Source of the DNA: Acidovorax sp.
GTDB taxonomy: Bacteria; Pseudomonadota; Gammaproteobacteria; Burkholderiales; Burkholderiaceae_C
Direction of reading: 5' to 3'
DNA length: 33,981 bases
NCBI GenBank assembly: GCA_024711405.1
Contig: JANJSZ010000027.1
Span: 1-33,981, forward strand
The translations under genes were made by a program, and so were the position numbers. Shown one piece after another: positions 1 through 7,854 of the stretch; positions within the stretch are counted from its first letter, which is position 1, and the number at the start of each line of letters is the position of its first letter. A model generated the notes under the pieces. The model was not told the DNA's origin. It made no database searches and saw only the letters and a list, made by a program, of their open reading frames with translations.

Positions 1-495
1 CCCGTCGCCACCGTTTACCGCCTGACCACGCGATGGGGCTTTGACGCACCGCTGGACGCCGTATGGAATGCCATCGTCGATGCGGAGCACTGGTCGGCCT
101 GGTGGCCAGGCATCGACTGCGTGACCCTGGAACCCGGCGATGCCCAGGGCCTGGGCGCGCTGCGGCGCTACACCTGCCGCGGCGCCCTGCCCCTGCACCT
201 GCGCTTCACCGCCCGGGTCACGGACATCAGCCCGCAGCAGCTGATCGAGGGGCAGGCCTGTGGCGACCTCGTGGGCATGGGCCGCTGCCGCCTGGGCCAT
301 GCCCAGGGGCAGACCACCGTCTGCTTCGACTGGCAGGTGCACACGACCGGCGTCTGGCTGAACCGCCTCGCTCCGCTGACCCAGCCGCTGCTGCGCTGGA
401 ACCACGACCAGCTCATGCGGGCCGGGGGCCGGGGACTGGAACGCCACCTGGCACGCAGCGCGGCCGGGAGCGCTATCCAAAAAGAGAGCTCGTAA
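1..495 (+). CDS. SRPBCC family protein (3' part)
   Basis: The gene is open at the left edge of the window, and frame 1 reads through to the stop at 493-495. The visible N-terminal part, 'AVWNAIVDAEHWSAWWPGI', is the usual START/polyketide-cyclase-like opening, in which a helix is followed by a Trp-rich W..WWPG turn. The rest alternates in a way that fits a beta-rich ligand-binding barrel with a closing C-terminal helix ('LTQPLLRWNHDQLMRAGGRGLERHL'). The ligand cannot be told from sequence. The last residues (SAIQKESS) are encoded by DNA resembling a dispersed repeat, so the C-terminus may be repeat-derived. The ORF-track entries at 63 and 121 are an off-frame shadow and an internal start of this gene. 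Confidence 0.75.
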   Translation, partial: PVATVYRLTTRWGFDAPLDAVWNAIVDAEHWSAWWPGIDCVTLEPGDAQGLGALRRYTCRGALPLHLRFTARVTDISPQQLIEGQACGDLVGMGRCRLGHAQGQTTVCFDWQVHTTGVWLNRLAPLTQPLLRWNHDQLMRAGGRGLERHLARSAAGSAIQKESS

Positions 496-505
496 CGCTT
501 TCACC
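466..505 (+). repeat. Possible dispersed intergenic repeat fragment at gene end
   Basis: The segment containing 'AGAGAGCTCGTAACGCTTTC' resembles the AGCTGCTAACGCTT core seen again at 10381-10394. Similar AGCTGCTAGCGCTT-type elements are, from memory, common between genes in Comamonadaceae. It overlaps the stop codon of the SRPBCC gene. The match is partial, so the call is tentative. Confidence 0.3.
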
Positions 506-585
506 TGAAGGGTTTCGGGCGATTGACCTCTGGAACCGCCCAATGGCATGCGCCATCAGCTCACGGTTTTGCAGCATTCACCGCA

Positions 586-1698
586 TCAGAACCGCTCGCC
601 CGGCGCCAGGTAGCGCCATTGCCCGACAGGCAGGTTGCCCAGCACCACGCGGCCCATGCGGATGCGCTTGAGCCCCACCACCTTGAGGCCGACTTGCTCG
701 CACATGCGGCGGATCTGGCGCTTCTTGCCCTCGGTGAGCACGAAGCGCAGTTGCTCGGGGTTCTGCCACTCCACCTTGGCCGGCTTGAGCGGCTGGCCGT
801 CCAGGCTCAGGCCGTGGCGCAGGCGCGCCAGCAGCTCGGGTGGAAACACCGCCTGCACGTTGGTGCTGACGGGGTCGCGTTCGTTGATTTCCTGCAGTGG
901 TGCGCTGCGCTCGCCGGGGTGCCGTGGCGCGGCCTGGCCGGATCCTTCGTAAACCACGCGCACCAGGTATTCCTTGTCGATCGTGGAGTCCTCGCCAATC
1001 AGCTGGCGGGCCACGCGGCCGTCCTGCGTGAGCACCAGCAGGCCCACCGAGTCGATATCGAGCCGCCCGGCGGGCGCCAGCCCGCGCAGTTGTGGCGGCG
1101 AAAACCGGATGCGGCTGGGATCATCGCGCCAGTGCGTGCGCGGGTTGATCAGTGCCACGGCGGGCGTATGGCCGTCCTCGGCCTGGCCGCTGACATAACC
1201 CATGGGCTTGTGCAGCAGGATGGTGACGCGCTGCTCCTGAAAACCCTGGGCGACCTTGTCCACGTCAATGCGGTCGGTGGGCAGCACCTGCAGGCCCATC
1301 TCCGCCACCTCGCCATTGACCTTGACCCAGCCCTGGGCAATCCAGTCGTCGGCCTCGCGGCGCGAGCACAGGCCCAGTTCGGCCATGCGCTTGTTCAGGC
1401 GGGACGTGACCAGCCCGTTGGCAGCCACGGTGGGGGCGGCCCGCACGGGCGCCTGGCGAACCGGCGCGACAAACGGACCCGACGCCGTGCGGTAGTTGGG
1501 GGGCGCGGGCGCCCTGGAGGGCCTCGGCGGCGGTGCAGGTCGGACAGGCGCTGCCTTGGCCGCCACGGCGGGACGGCGCAGCACGGCGCGCGCGGGGGCG
1601 GCTACGGGCGCTGCAGGCACAGGAGCGGGTGGGCCGCCCGCGTCGGAGGCGGGGGCGGCAGCGGGGCCGGCAGGCGGGCGGGTGCGGGAAGAAGACAT
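586..1698 (-). CDS. rRNA pseudouridine synthase, RsuA/RluF type
   Basis: The 370-residue protein has an Ala/Pro-rich low-complexity N-terminus (about 1-95) and then an S4 RNA-binding domain (about 101-150, 'LNKRMAELGLCSRREADDWI'). The RsuA-type catalytic domain carries the motif GRLDIDS, in which Asp214 is the expected catalytic aspartate. The closing motif 'GKKRQIRRMCEQVGLKVVGLKRIRMG' is closer to RluF (23S rRNA U2604) than to RluB or RsuA as I recall them, but the target base cannot be proven from sequence. The enzyme isomerises uridine to pseudouridine in rRNA. It converges with the SRPBCC gene and is followed by about 90 nt without a gene. The extension is longer than is usual for E. coli homologues and is basic and disordered in composition. 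Confidence 0.88.
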   Translation of the reverse strand: MSSSRTRPPAGPAAAPASDAGGPPAPVPAAPVAAPARAVLRRPAVAAKAAPVRPAPPPRPSRAPAPPNYRTASGPFVAPVRQAPVRAAPTVAANGLVTSRLNKRMAELGLCSRREADDWIAQGWVKVNGEVAEMGLQVLPTDRIDVDKVAQGFQEQRVTILLHKPMGYVSGQAEDGHTPAVALINPRTHWRDDPSRIRFSPPQLRGLAPAGRLDIDSVGLLVLTQDGRVARQLIGEDSTIDKEYLVRVVYEGSGQAAPRHPGERSAPLQEINERDPVSTNVQAVFPPELLARLRHGLSLDGQPLKPAKVEWQNPEQLRFVLTEGKKRQIRRMCEQVGLKVVGLKRIRMGRVVLGNLPVGQWRYLAPGERF

Positions 1699-1902
1699 GG
1701 TGCGTATTTTCGCCTGCCAAGCCGGGCGGTCCCATGGCGCTGATGTCTGGCGCGCCTGCCAGGCCAGAAAATCACCGGCCGGCGAAGGCCGCGCAGGCGA
1801 TACCCCTGCGGCGACAGGCGGTTGGGCATGGCCCCGAAGACACCAGCGGGGGACTGCGTTTTTTGCCCCTAGGCAAGGGCATCGGCGCCGCCTCGGGGGC
1901 CG
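1699..1902. other. Intergenic, no gene supported
   Basis: This 204-nt stretch lies between two minus-strand genes. It holds a small perfect inverted repeat (TTGCC CCTA GGCAA, about 1865-1878) next to a T-run on the plus strand. That polarity does not make a terminator for the minus-strand Crp-family gene upstream of it. The rest is GC-rich and no small ORF looks coding. Confidence 0.4.
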
Positions 1903-2676
1903 CTACCCGGGGTCTTTCCTCTGAAAGATGCTGGACCGCAAGGCGCACAGATCCAGCACCCGCAGCCCGCCATATTCGATGCGAATGGCCCCTTGCCGCT
2001 CCAGGGCCGCCAGGGCCTCGTTGACCCGCTGGCGCGACAGCCCCACCAGATAGGCCAGCTCCTGCTGCGTGATGCGCAACACCTCGCCCACGCCGGGATA
2101 CAGCACGGGGTTGAACAGCGCGGCCAGGCTGCGCGCCACCCGCACATCGGGGTTGTTCAGCCGGTCGATCTCGCGCGCCGCGATGAACTGGGCCAGGCGC
2201 TCGTTGAGCTGGTTCATCACGAAGCGGTTGAAGCCGATGGAATGGTCCAGCAGCCAGTGGAAGGTATCGATCGGCAGCCCCGCCACCACGCTCTTGCGCA
2301 GGGCCTGGATGTTGTAGCGGTAGGGCTCGCGCTTGAGCGCGGTGCCCTCGCCAAACCAGCCGCCGGGCGGCACGCCGGTGAAGGTCATGGTCTGGCCCTG
2401 GGCGTTGTCGCTGCTCATCTTGAGCAGGCCCTCGACCACGCCAAACCAGTAGGTCACCGGCCGCCCGAGACGGCAGACAAAGTCGCCCGCTTTCGCGTCT
2501 CCCACCCGCAGCGAGTCCACGGCGCGCTCGCGTTCGGCGGGCAGCAGCGGGGCCAGCCACGGAATATCGTCCAGTTCCGCCTCGGTGGGCGGACGGCGGC
2601 GCTGGTGCAGGGACAGATCGTGGGTCATGCGCGTGTCTTCGGGGCGGTGCAGAGGTTCCCAAGGGTTCAACCCCAT
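1903..2676 (-). CDS. Crp/Fnr family transcriptional regulator
   Basis: The 257-residue protein has a cyclic-nucleotide-binding-type beta barrel (about 50-145, with 'GGWFGEGTALKREPYRYN') and a long dimer helix. The C-terminal winged helix is at about 200-228 ('ITQQELAYLVGLSRQRVNEALAALERQGAI'). It lacks the N-terminal cysteine cluster of FNR, so it is not an obvious oxygen sensor, and the effector is unknown. Residue 17 (start at 2628) is a possible alternative start. The listed start has a GGGAAAG sequence a few bases upstream. The gene is divergent from the acyl-CoA ligase/liv operon, with about 137 nt between starts, so it probably controls that operon and itself. Confidence 0.85.
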   Translation of the reverse strand: MGLNPWEPLHRPEDTRMTHDLSLHQRRRPPTEAELDDIPWLAPLLPAERERAVDSLRVGDAKAGDFVCRLGRPVTYWFGVVEGLLKMSSDNAQGQTMTFTGVPPGGWFGEGTALKREPYRYNIQALRKSVVAGLPIDTFHWLLDHSIGFNRFVMNQLNERLAQFIAAREIDRLNNPDVRVARSLAALFNPVLYPGVGEVLRITQQELAYLVGLSRQRVNEALAALERQGAIRIEYGGLRVLDLCALRSSIFQRKDPG

Positions 2677-2813
2677 GAGGACTTTCCCGCAAATTGTCGT
2701 CCGAAAGACATGCCAACGTCAAAGCCCGTCCTAGCATGGAACCCAACGCACTGCCCCAGCCTGCAGCGCACCCGGCAGCCACCGGGCTGACACCACCCTT
2801 ATTAGGAACCGGA

Positions 2814-4748
2814 ATGAAGACCACGTTCCCGCAACTGCTGCTCCAACATGCCGCCGAGCGCCCCACGGCCCCGGCGCTGCGCGAAAAAGAATACGGCATC
2901 TGGCAAACCTGGAGCTGGCAGGAGGCCGCCGAAACCGTGCGCCACATGGCCTGCGGCCTGGCGGCCCTCGGATTGGAGCGGGGCCAGAACCTCGCGCTGG
3001 TGGGCGACAACCGCCCCCACCTCTACATGGGCTTCATTGCCGTACAAAGTCTGGGCGGCGTTCCCATTCCCCTGTACCAGGATGCCGTGGCATCCGAGAT
3101 GGCCTTCGTCATGGAAGACGCCGAGGTCCGATTTGTCTTCACCGAAAACCAGGAGCAGGTGGACAAGCTGCTGGAAGTGCGCGAAACCCTGCCCGGCATC
3201 GCGCACATCATTTACGACGACCCACGCGGCCTGCGCGACTACGACCAGCCCGGCCTGATCAGCACCGAAAAGCTCCTGGCCCTGGGCGCCGAATGGGACC
3301 GCGCCCACCCCGGCGCCTGGGATGCGATGGTGGCCAGGAACCAGCCCGACGATGTGTCGGTGATCCTCTACACCTCGGGCACCACCGGCAAGCCCAAGGG
3401 CGTGTGCCAGACCCACGCCAGCTTCATCGCATCGGCACAAGGCGGGGTAGAGGTCGATGGGCTCAATCCCAACGACAACGTCATCTCCTACCTGCCCCCG
3501 GCCTGGGTGGGCGACCACCTGTTCTCGCTGGCGCAATGGCTGGTGGCAGGCTTCACCATCAACTGTCCCGAGTCGGCCAGCACCGTCAACATCGATCTGC
3601 GCGAAATCGGCCCCACTTATTACTTTGCGCCCCCGCGCGTGTTCGAGGGCATGCTGACCTCGGTCTCGATCCGCATGGAAGATGCCGCACCCGCGAAACG
3701 CTGGCTCTATGCCCGGTGCATGGACCTGGCCCGCCGCGTGGGTTCCGACATCCTGGACGGCAAGCCCGTAGCGCTGTCGGACCGCATCCTCTACCGCCTG
3801 GGCGACATCGCCATCTATGGGCCGCTGCGCAATGTGCTGGGGCTGTCGCGCCTGCGCGTGGCGTACACCGCCGGCGGCGCCATCGGCCCCGACCTGTTCC
3901 GCTTCTTCCGCTCGATCGGCATCAACCTCAAGCAGCTTTACGGCCAGACCGAGACCTGCGCCTACGTGTGCATCCAGAAGAACCGCCAGGTCAAGCTCAA
4001 CACCGTGGGCCAGGCCGCACCGGGGATCGAGCTCAAGATCGCCGACAACGGCGAGGTGCTGGTCAGGGGCGTGTCGGTGCTCAAGGAGTACTACAAGCGC
4101 CCGGACGCCACCGCCGAGGTGATCGATGCCGACGGCTACTTCCACACCGGCGATGCCGGCGTGCTCGATGAAGACGGGCACCTGCGCATCATCGACCGCG
4201 CCAAGGACGTGGGCAAGCTCCATGGCGGCGCCATGTTCGCGCCCAACTACATCGAGAACAAGCTCAAGTTCTTTCCGCAGATCAAGGAGGTGGTGTGCTT
4301 CGGCCACCAGCGCGACCAGGTCTGCGCCTTCATCAACATCGACTACGAGGCCGTGGGCAACTGGGCCGAGCGCCAGGGCCTGCCCTACGGCGGCTACGTG
4401 GACCTGGCCTCCAAGCCGCAGGTGCTGCAGCTGATTGCGGACTGCATTGCCCAGGTCAATACCGACCTGGCCGCCGAGGCCGGCATGGCCGACACCCAGG
4501 TGGCGCGCTTTCTGGTGCTGCACAAGGAGCTGGACCCCGACGACGACGAGCTCACCCGCACCCGCAAGGTGCGCCGCAATTTCATTGCCGAGAAATACGC
4601 CGTGCTGGTGGACGCGCTCTACACGGGCAAGGCCGAGCAGTTCATCGAAACCCAGGTCAAGTTCGAGGATGGCCGCACCGGCAGCGTGAGCGCCACGCTC
4701 AAGATCCTCGACGCCAAGACCCATGCGCCTGCCAAGGTCAGTGCCTGA
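2814..4748 (+). CDS. AMP-dependent synthetase/ligase, long-chain acyl-CoA synthetase-like
   Basis: This is an adenylate-forming enzyme expected to convert a carboxylic acid, ATP and CoA to acyl-CoA. The P-loop YTSGTTGKPKG is at residues 186-196, the A5 motif LYGQTE at about 375, and the A7/A8 region 'GYFHTGDAGVLDEDGHLRIIDRAKD' from about 441. A C-terminal lid follows. The length of 644 aa fits FadD/FACL-type ligases. The chosen start is MKTTFPQ, which has AGGAACC about 7 nt upstream and coincides with the start of family-like sequence. The ORF track's start at 2694 would add about 40 unconserved-looking residues. The livG-like ATPase starts 18 nt after the stop, so the ligase is in the transporter operon and probably activates the imported acid. 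The substrate is unknown. Confidence 0.88.
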   Translation: MKTTFPQLLLQHAAERPTAPALREKEYGIWQTWSWQEAAETVRHMACGLAALGLERGQNLALVGDNRPHLYMGFIAVQSLGGVPIPLYQDAVASEMAFVMEDAEVRFVFTENQEQVDKLLEVRETLPGIAHIIYDDPRGLRDYDQPGLISTEKLLALGAEWDRAHPGAWDAMVARNQPDDVSVILYTSGTTGKPKGVCQTHASFIASAQGGVEVDGLNPNDNVISYLPPAWVGDHLFSLAQWLVAGFTINCPESASTVNIDLREIGPTYYFAPPRVFEGMLTSVSIRMEDAAPAKRWLYARCMDLARRVGSDILDGKPVALSDRILYRLGDIAIYGPLRNVLGLSRLRVAYTAGGAIGPDLFRFFRSIGINLKQLYGQTETCAYVCIQKNRQVKLNTVGQAAPGIELKIADNGEVLVRGVSVLKEYYKRPDATAEVIDADGYFHTGDAGVLDEDGHLRIIDRAKDVGKLHGGAMFAPNYIENKLKFFPQIKEVVCFGHQRDQVCAFINIDYEAVGNWAERQGLPYGGYVDLASKPQVLQLIADCIAQVNTDLAAEAGMADTQVARFLVLHKELDPDDDELTRTRKVRRNFIAEKYAVLVDALYTGKAEQFIETQVKFEDGRTGSVSATLKILDAKTHAPAKVSA

Positions 4749-4766
4749 GACACCGGAAAGCACCCC

Positions 4767-5552
4767 ATGACCCAGAAAAAGATTGGCGACGTCATCCTGG
4801 ACGTCAAGAACATCAGCCTGCGCTTCGGCGGCGTGAAGGCGCTGACCGACATCTCGTTCAACGTGCGCGAACACGAGATCCGCGCCATCATCGGCCCCAA
4901 CGGCGCCGGCAAGAGCTCCATGCTCAACTGCATCAACGGCGTCTATACCCCGTCCGAGGGCTCGATCACCTTCCGCGGCAAGACCTTTGCCCACATGAAC
5001 TCGCGCCAGGTGGCCGAGATGGGCGTGGCGCGCACATTCCAGAATCTTGCGCTGTTCAAGGGCATGAGCGTGATCGACAACATCATGACTGGCCGCAACC
5101 TCAAGATCAAAAGCAATCTGCTGCTGCAGGCGCTGCGCCTCGGCCCGGCCGAGCGCGAGGAAATCCGCCACCGCGAATTTGTCGAGCACATCATCGACTT
5201 TCTCGAAATCCAGGCCTTCCGCAAAACGCCGGTGGGCCAGCTGCCCTACGGCCTGCAAAAGCGCGTGGACCTGGGCCGGGCCCTGGCCATGGAGCCGCAG
5301 GTGCTGCTGCTCGACGAGCCCATGGCGGGCATGAACGTCGAAGAAAAGCAGGACATGTGCCGCTTCATCCTGGACGTGAGTGCCGAGTTCGGCACCACCA
5401 TCGTGCTGATCGAACACGACATGGGCGTGGTGATGGACATCTCGGACCGCGTGGTCGTGCTCGACTACGGCAAGAAGATCGGGGACGGCACCCCCGATGA
5501 AGTGCGCAACAACGAAGACGTGATCAGTGCCTATCTGGGCACCAGCCACTGA
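4767..5552 (+). CDS. livG: Branched-chain amino acid-type ABC transporter ATPase (LivG-like)
   Basis: The 261-residue ATPase has Walker A GPNGAGKSS from about residue 43, a Q-loop region 'ARTFQNLALFKGMSVIDN', Walker B LLLLDEP and the switch His in 'IVLIEHDMGVVMDISD'. The ABC signature is atypical, reading YGLQKRVDLGRAL rather than LSGGQ-like, which is the usual type in this LivG subgroup. It energises import through the LivH/LivM-like permeases encoded next. A CGGAAAG ribosome-binding site precedes the ATG. The family transports amino acids, amides and many aromatic or aliphatic acids, and the acyl-CoA ligase neighbours favour an organic acid here. Confidence 0.88.
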   Translation: MTQKKIGDVILDVKNISLRFGGVKALTDISFNVREHEIRAIIGPNGAGKSSMLNCINGVYTPSEGSITFRGKTFAHMNSRQVAEMGVARTFQNLALFKGMSVIDNIMTGRNLKIKSNLLLQALRLGPAEREEIRHREFVEHIIDFLEIQAFRKTPVGQLPYGLQKRVDLGRALAMEPQVLLLDEPMAGMNVEEKQDMCRFILDVSAEFGTTIVLIEHDMGVVMDISDRVVVLDYGKKIGDGTPDEVRNNEDVISAYLGTSH

Positions 5553-5568
5553 AGGCCGGAGAACACAC

Positions 5569-6498
5569 ATGGCATTCTTTCTTGAAACCCTCATTGGCGG
5601 CCTCATGGCCGGCATGCTGTATTCCCTGGTGGCGCTGGGCTTCGTGCTGATCTACAAGGCCTCGGGCGTGTTCAACTTTGCGCAGGGGGCCATGGTGCTG
5701 TTCGCGGCGCTGGCCATGGCGCGCTTTGCCGAATGGATTCCGAAGTGGACCGGCATCGAGAGTCCCATCGTGGCCAATCTCGCGGCCTTCGTGATCGCGG
5801 GCGCCATCATGTTCGTGGTGGCCTGGGTGATCGAGCGGCTGGTGCTGCGCCACCTGGTGAACCAGGAGGGCGCCACGCTGCTCATGGCCACGCTGGGCAT
5901 CACCTACTTCATGGAGGGCCTGGGCCAGACGCTGTTCGGCAGCGACATCTACAAGATCGACGTGGGCATGCCCAAGGACCCGATCTTCGTGCTGGAAAGC
6001 ATGTTCCAGGGCGGCATCCTGGTGAACAAGGAAGACGTGATCGCCGCCGCCATCGCCGCGGCGCTGGTGGCCCTGCTGTCGGTGTTCTTCCAGAAGACCT
6101 CCACCGGCCGCGCCCTGCGCGCCGTGGCCGATGACCACCAGGCCGCCCAGTCCATCGGCATCCCGCTCAACCGCATCTGGGTGATCGTGTGGTGCGTGGC
6201 GGGCGTGGTGGCCCTGGTGGCCGGAATGATCTGGGGCAGCAAGCTCGGGGTGCAGTTCTCGCTGACCACGGTGGCCCTGCGCGCGCTGCCGGTGGTGATC
6301 CTGGGTGGCCTCACCTCGGTGCCCGGCGCCATCATCGGCGGGCTGATCATCGGCGTGGGCGAGAAGCTCTCCGAGGTGTATCTGGGCCCGTTCGTTGGCG
6401 GGGGCATCGAGATCTGGTTTGCGTATGTGCTGGCGCTGGTGTTCCTGCTGTTCAGGCCGCAAGGCTTGTTCGGGGAAAAAATTATTGATCGCGTATGA
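5569..6498 (+). CDS. livH: Branched-chain amino acid-type ABC transporter permease (LivH-like)
   Basis: The 309-residue integral membrane protein has about eight hydrophobic segments. It opens with 'LIGGLMAGMLYSLVALGFVLIYKASGVFNFAQGAMVL', the hallmark N-terminus of LivH permeases. The EAA-like cytoplasmic loop contains 'TSTGRALRAVADDHQAAQSIGI'. The start is placed at 5569, after a CCGGAGAA ribosome-binding site 16 nt downstream of livG. The ORF track's 5527 start would run into livG. It should pair with the LivM-like protein to form the channel. The 3' end (GEKIIDRV stop) is partly echoed in the spacer before livM. Confidence 0.9.
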   Translation: MAFFLETLIGGLMAGMLYSLVALGFVLIYKASGVFNFAQGAMVLFAALAMARFAEWIPKWTGIESPIVANLAAFVIAGAIMFVVAWVIERLVLRHLVNQEGATLLMATLGITYFMEGLGQTLFGSDIYKIDVGMPKDPIFVLESMFQGGILVNKEDVIAAAIAAALVALLSVFFQKTSTGRALRAVADDHQAAQSIGIPLNRIWVIVWCVAGVVALVAGMIWGSKLGVQFSLTTVALRALPVVILGGLTSVPGAIIGGLIIGVGEKLSEVYLGPFVGGGIEIWFAYVLALVFLLFRPQGLFGEKIIDRV

Positions 6499-6650
6499 AA
6501 TACGAGACCCATAATTTTTCGAAGGAGGCACAACGCGCACCGCGCGTTGTCAGCGGAGCCCAAGGCGCCGCGTGGCACCGCAGGTGCGCCCCCGTGCAAA
6601 AGATCATTGATCGCGCTTAAACCCATCACAAGAACAACAGGAGACACACC
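6499..6650 (+). repeat. livH-livM spacer with echo of the livH 3' end
   Basis: The 152-nt gap between two genes that are normally adjacent contains a second copy-like segment at 6597-6620. That segment reads Q-K-I-I-D-R-A-stop, against E-K-I-I-D-R-V-stop at the end of livH (6475-6498). The middle is a GC-rich inverted sequence around CGCGCACCGCGCG. No independent gene is supported. The ORF-track entry at 6547 is spacer plus an out-of-frame reading of livM. An AGGAGA ribosome-binding site precedes livM at about 6640. Confidence 0.45.
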
Positions 6651-7727
6651 ATGCTCTACCGCGAAAACGGGCAGTTCAAGACCAGCTACCGCGCCGACCA
6701 GCAGATCTTCCCGATCGCCCAGGACCGCCTGGCCATCGGCATCCTCCTGGCCATTGCGTTCATCGCCGTGCCCATGCTGGCCAGCGACTACATCTTCCGC
6801 GCCATCCTGATCCCCTTCGTGATCATGTCGCTGGCGGCCCTGGGGGTGAACATCCTGGTGGGCTACTGCGGCCAGATCTCGCTGGGCTCGGGCGCCTTCA
6901 TGGCCGTGGGGGCCTACGGGGCCTACAACTTCTTCGTGCGCTTTCCGGGCATGCCGCTGATCCCGGCGCTGGTCCTGGGCGGGCTGTGCGCCACGTTCTT
7001 CGGCATCCTGTTCGGCCTGCCCAGCCTGCGCGTGAAGGGCCTGTACCTGGCCGTGGCCACGCTGGCCGCGCAGTTCTTCAGCGACTGGATGTTCCTGCGC
7101 ATCAAATGGTTCACCAACAACTCCGACTCGGGCTCGGTGTCGGTGAGCAGCCTGCAGGTGCTGGGCCTGCCCATCGAGAGCGCCACCAGCAAATACCTGT
7201 TCTGCCTGGCCCTGCTGGTGATCGTGGCCCTGCTGGCCAAGAACCTCGTGCGCGGCGCGATCGGACGGGAATGGATGGCCATCCGCGACATGGACGTGGC
7301 CGCTGCCGTGATCGGTATCCGCCCCATGTACGCCAAGCTCAGTGCGTTTGCCGTGAGCTCTTTCATCATCGGCATGGCGGGCGCGCTGTGGGCCTTTGTG
7401 CACCTGGGTGCCTGGGAGCCGGCCGCGTTCTCGGTGGAAATCTCGTTCCGGCTGCTGTTCATGGTGATCATTGGTGGCCTGGGTTCCATCATGGGTGGAT
7501 TTTTCGGCGCGGCCTTCATCGTGGTGCTGCCCATCGTGCTCAACCAGTTCCTGCCCGCGCTCCTCGGCGCTTTTGGCATCGAGATCTCCACCGCCGGGGT
7601 CTCGCACGCCGAACTGATGATTTTTGGCGCCCTCATCGTCTGGTTCCTCATCGTGGAGCCGCATGGCCTGGCCAAGCTGTGGTCCACCGCCAAGCAGAAG
7701 CTGCGCCTGTGGCCGTTCCCCCACTGA
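6651..7727 (+). CDS. livM: Branched-chain amino acid-type ABC transporter permease (LivM-like)
   Basis: The 358-residue membrane protein has a hydrophilic N-terminus of about 25 residues. Multiple hydrophobic helices follow and include the LivM signature 'LGVNILVGYCGQISLGSGAFMAVGAYGAY'. The conserved loop 'GREWMAIRDMDVAAAVIGI' should contact the ATPases. The start has a clear AGGAGA about 10 nt upstream. The gene lies between livH and the binding-protein gene, completing the permease pair. The C-terminus 'IVEPHGLAKLW' is typical of the family. Confidence 0.9.
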   Translation: MLYRENGQFKTSYRADQQIFPIAQDRLAIGILLAIAFIAVPMLASDYIFRAILIPFVIMSLAALGVNILVGYCGQISLGSGAFMAVGAYGAYNFFVRFPGMPLIPALVLGGLCATFFGILFGLPSLRVKGLYLAVATLAAQFFSDWMFLRIKWFTNNSDSGSVSVSSLQVLGLPIESATSKYLFCLALLVIVALLAKNLVRGAIGREWMAIRDMDVAAAVIGIRPMYAKLSAFAVSSFIIGMAGALWAFVHLGAWEPAAFSVEISFRLLFMVIIGGLGSIMGGFFGAAFIVVLPIVLNQFLPALLGAFGIEISTAGVSHAELMIFGALIVWFLIVEPHGLAKLWSTAKQKLRLWPFPH

Positions 7728-7854
7728 GCGCGCAGCCCTTGAGGAAACCCCTTACGCGCAATTCCCGATACGGACTGCCTGCATTGCCGCGTTAACTGTC
7801 GGTCCGTCTGGTTTTTCCCCCGTGCTTCAACATATTCATCCAAAGGAGACATCC

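Noticed and set aside
2695-2710. Crp-type operator TGTC-N8-GACA
   Set aside because: Arms of only 4 bp are expected by chance in this length of DNA; kept as a hint in a finding but not as a feature.
1772-3010. 412-aa minus-strand ORF
   Set aside because: Off-frame shadow of the Crp-family gene, running into the opposite strand of the ligase.
2802-5615. 937-aa antisense ORF on the minus strand
   Set aside because: It lies fully opposite the acyl-CoA ligase and livG, which have clear family motifs. Its His/Val/Gly/Ala/Asp-rich composition is typical of antisense frames in GC-rich genes.
6547-6810. Small gene between livH and livM
   Set aside because: Most of it is livM read out of frame, and the rest is the repeat-containing spacer.
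5949-7724. 591-aa antisense ORF on the minus strand
   Set aside because: Opposite livH and livM; very His/Gln/Gly-rich with no recognisable domain.
7760-7820. Possible terminator in the livM-binding protein gap (ACGGAC...GTCCGT then TTTTT)
   Set aside because: The stem is only about 6 bp with a loop near 28 nt, so it is unlikely to terminate.
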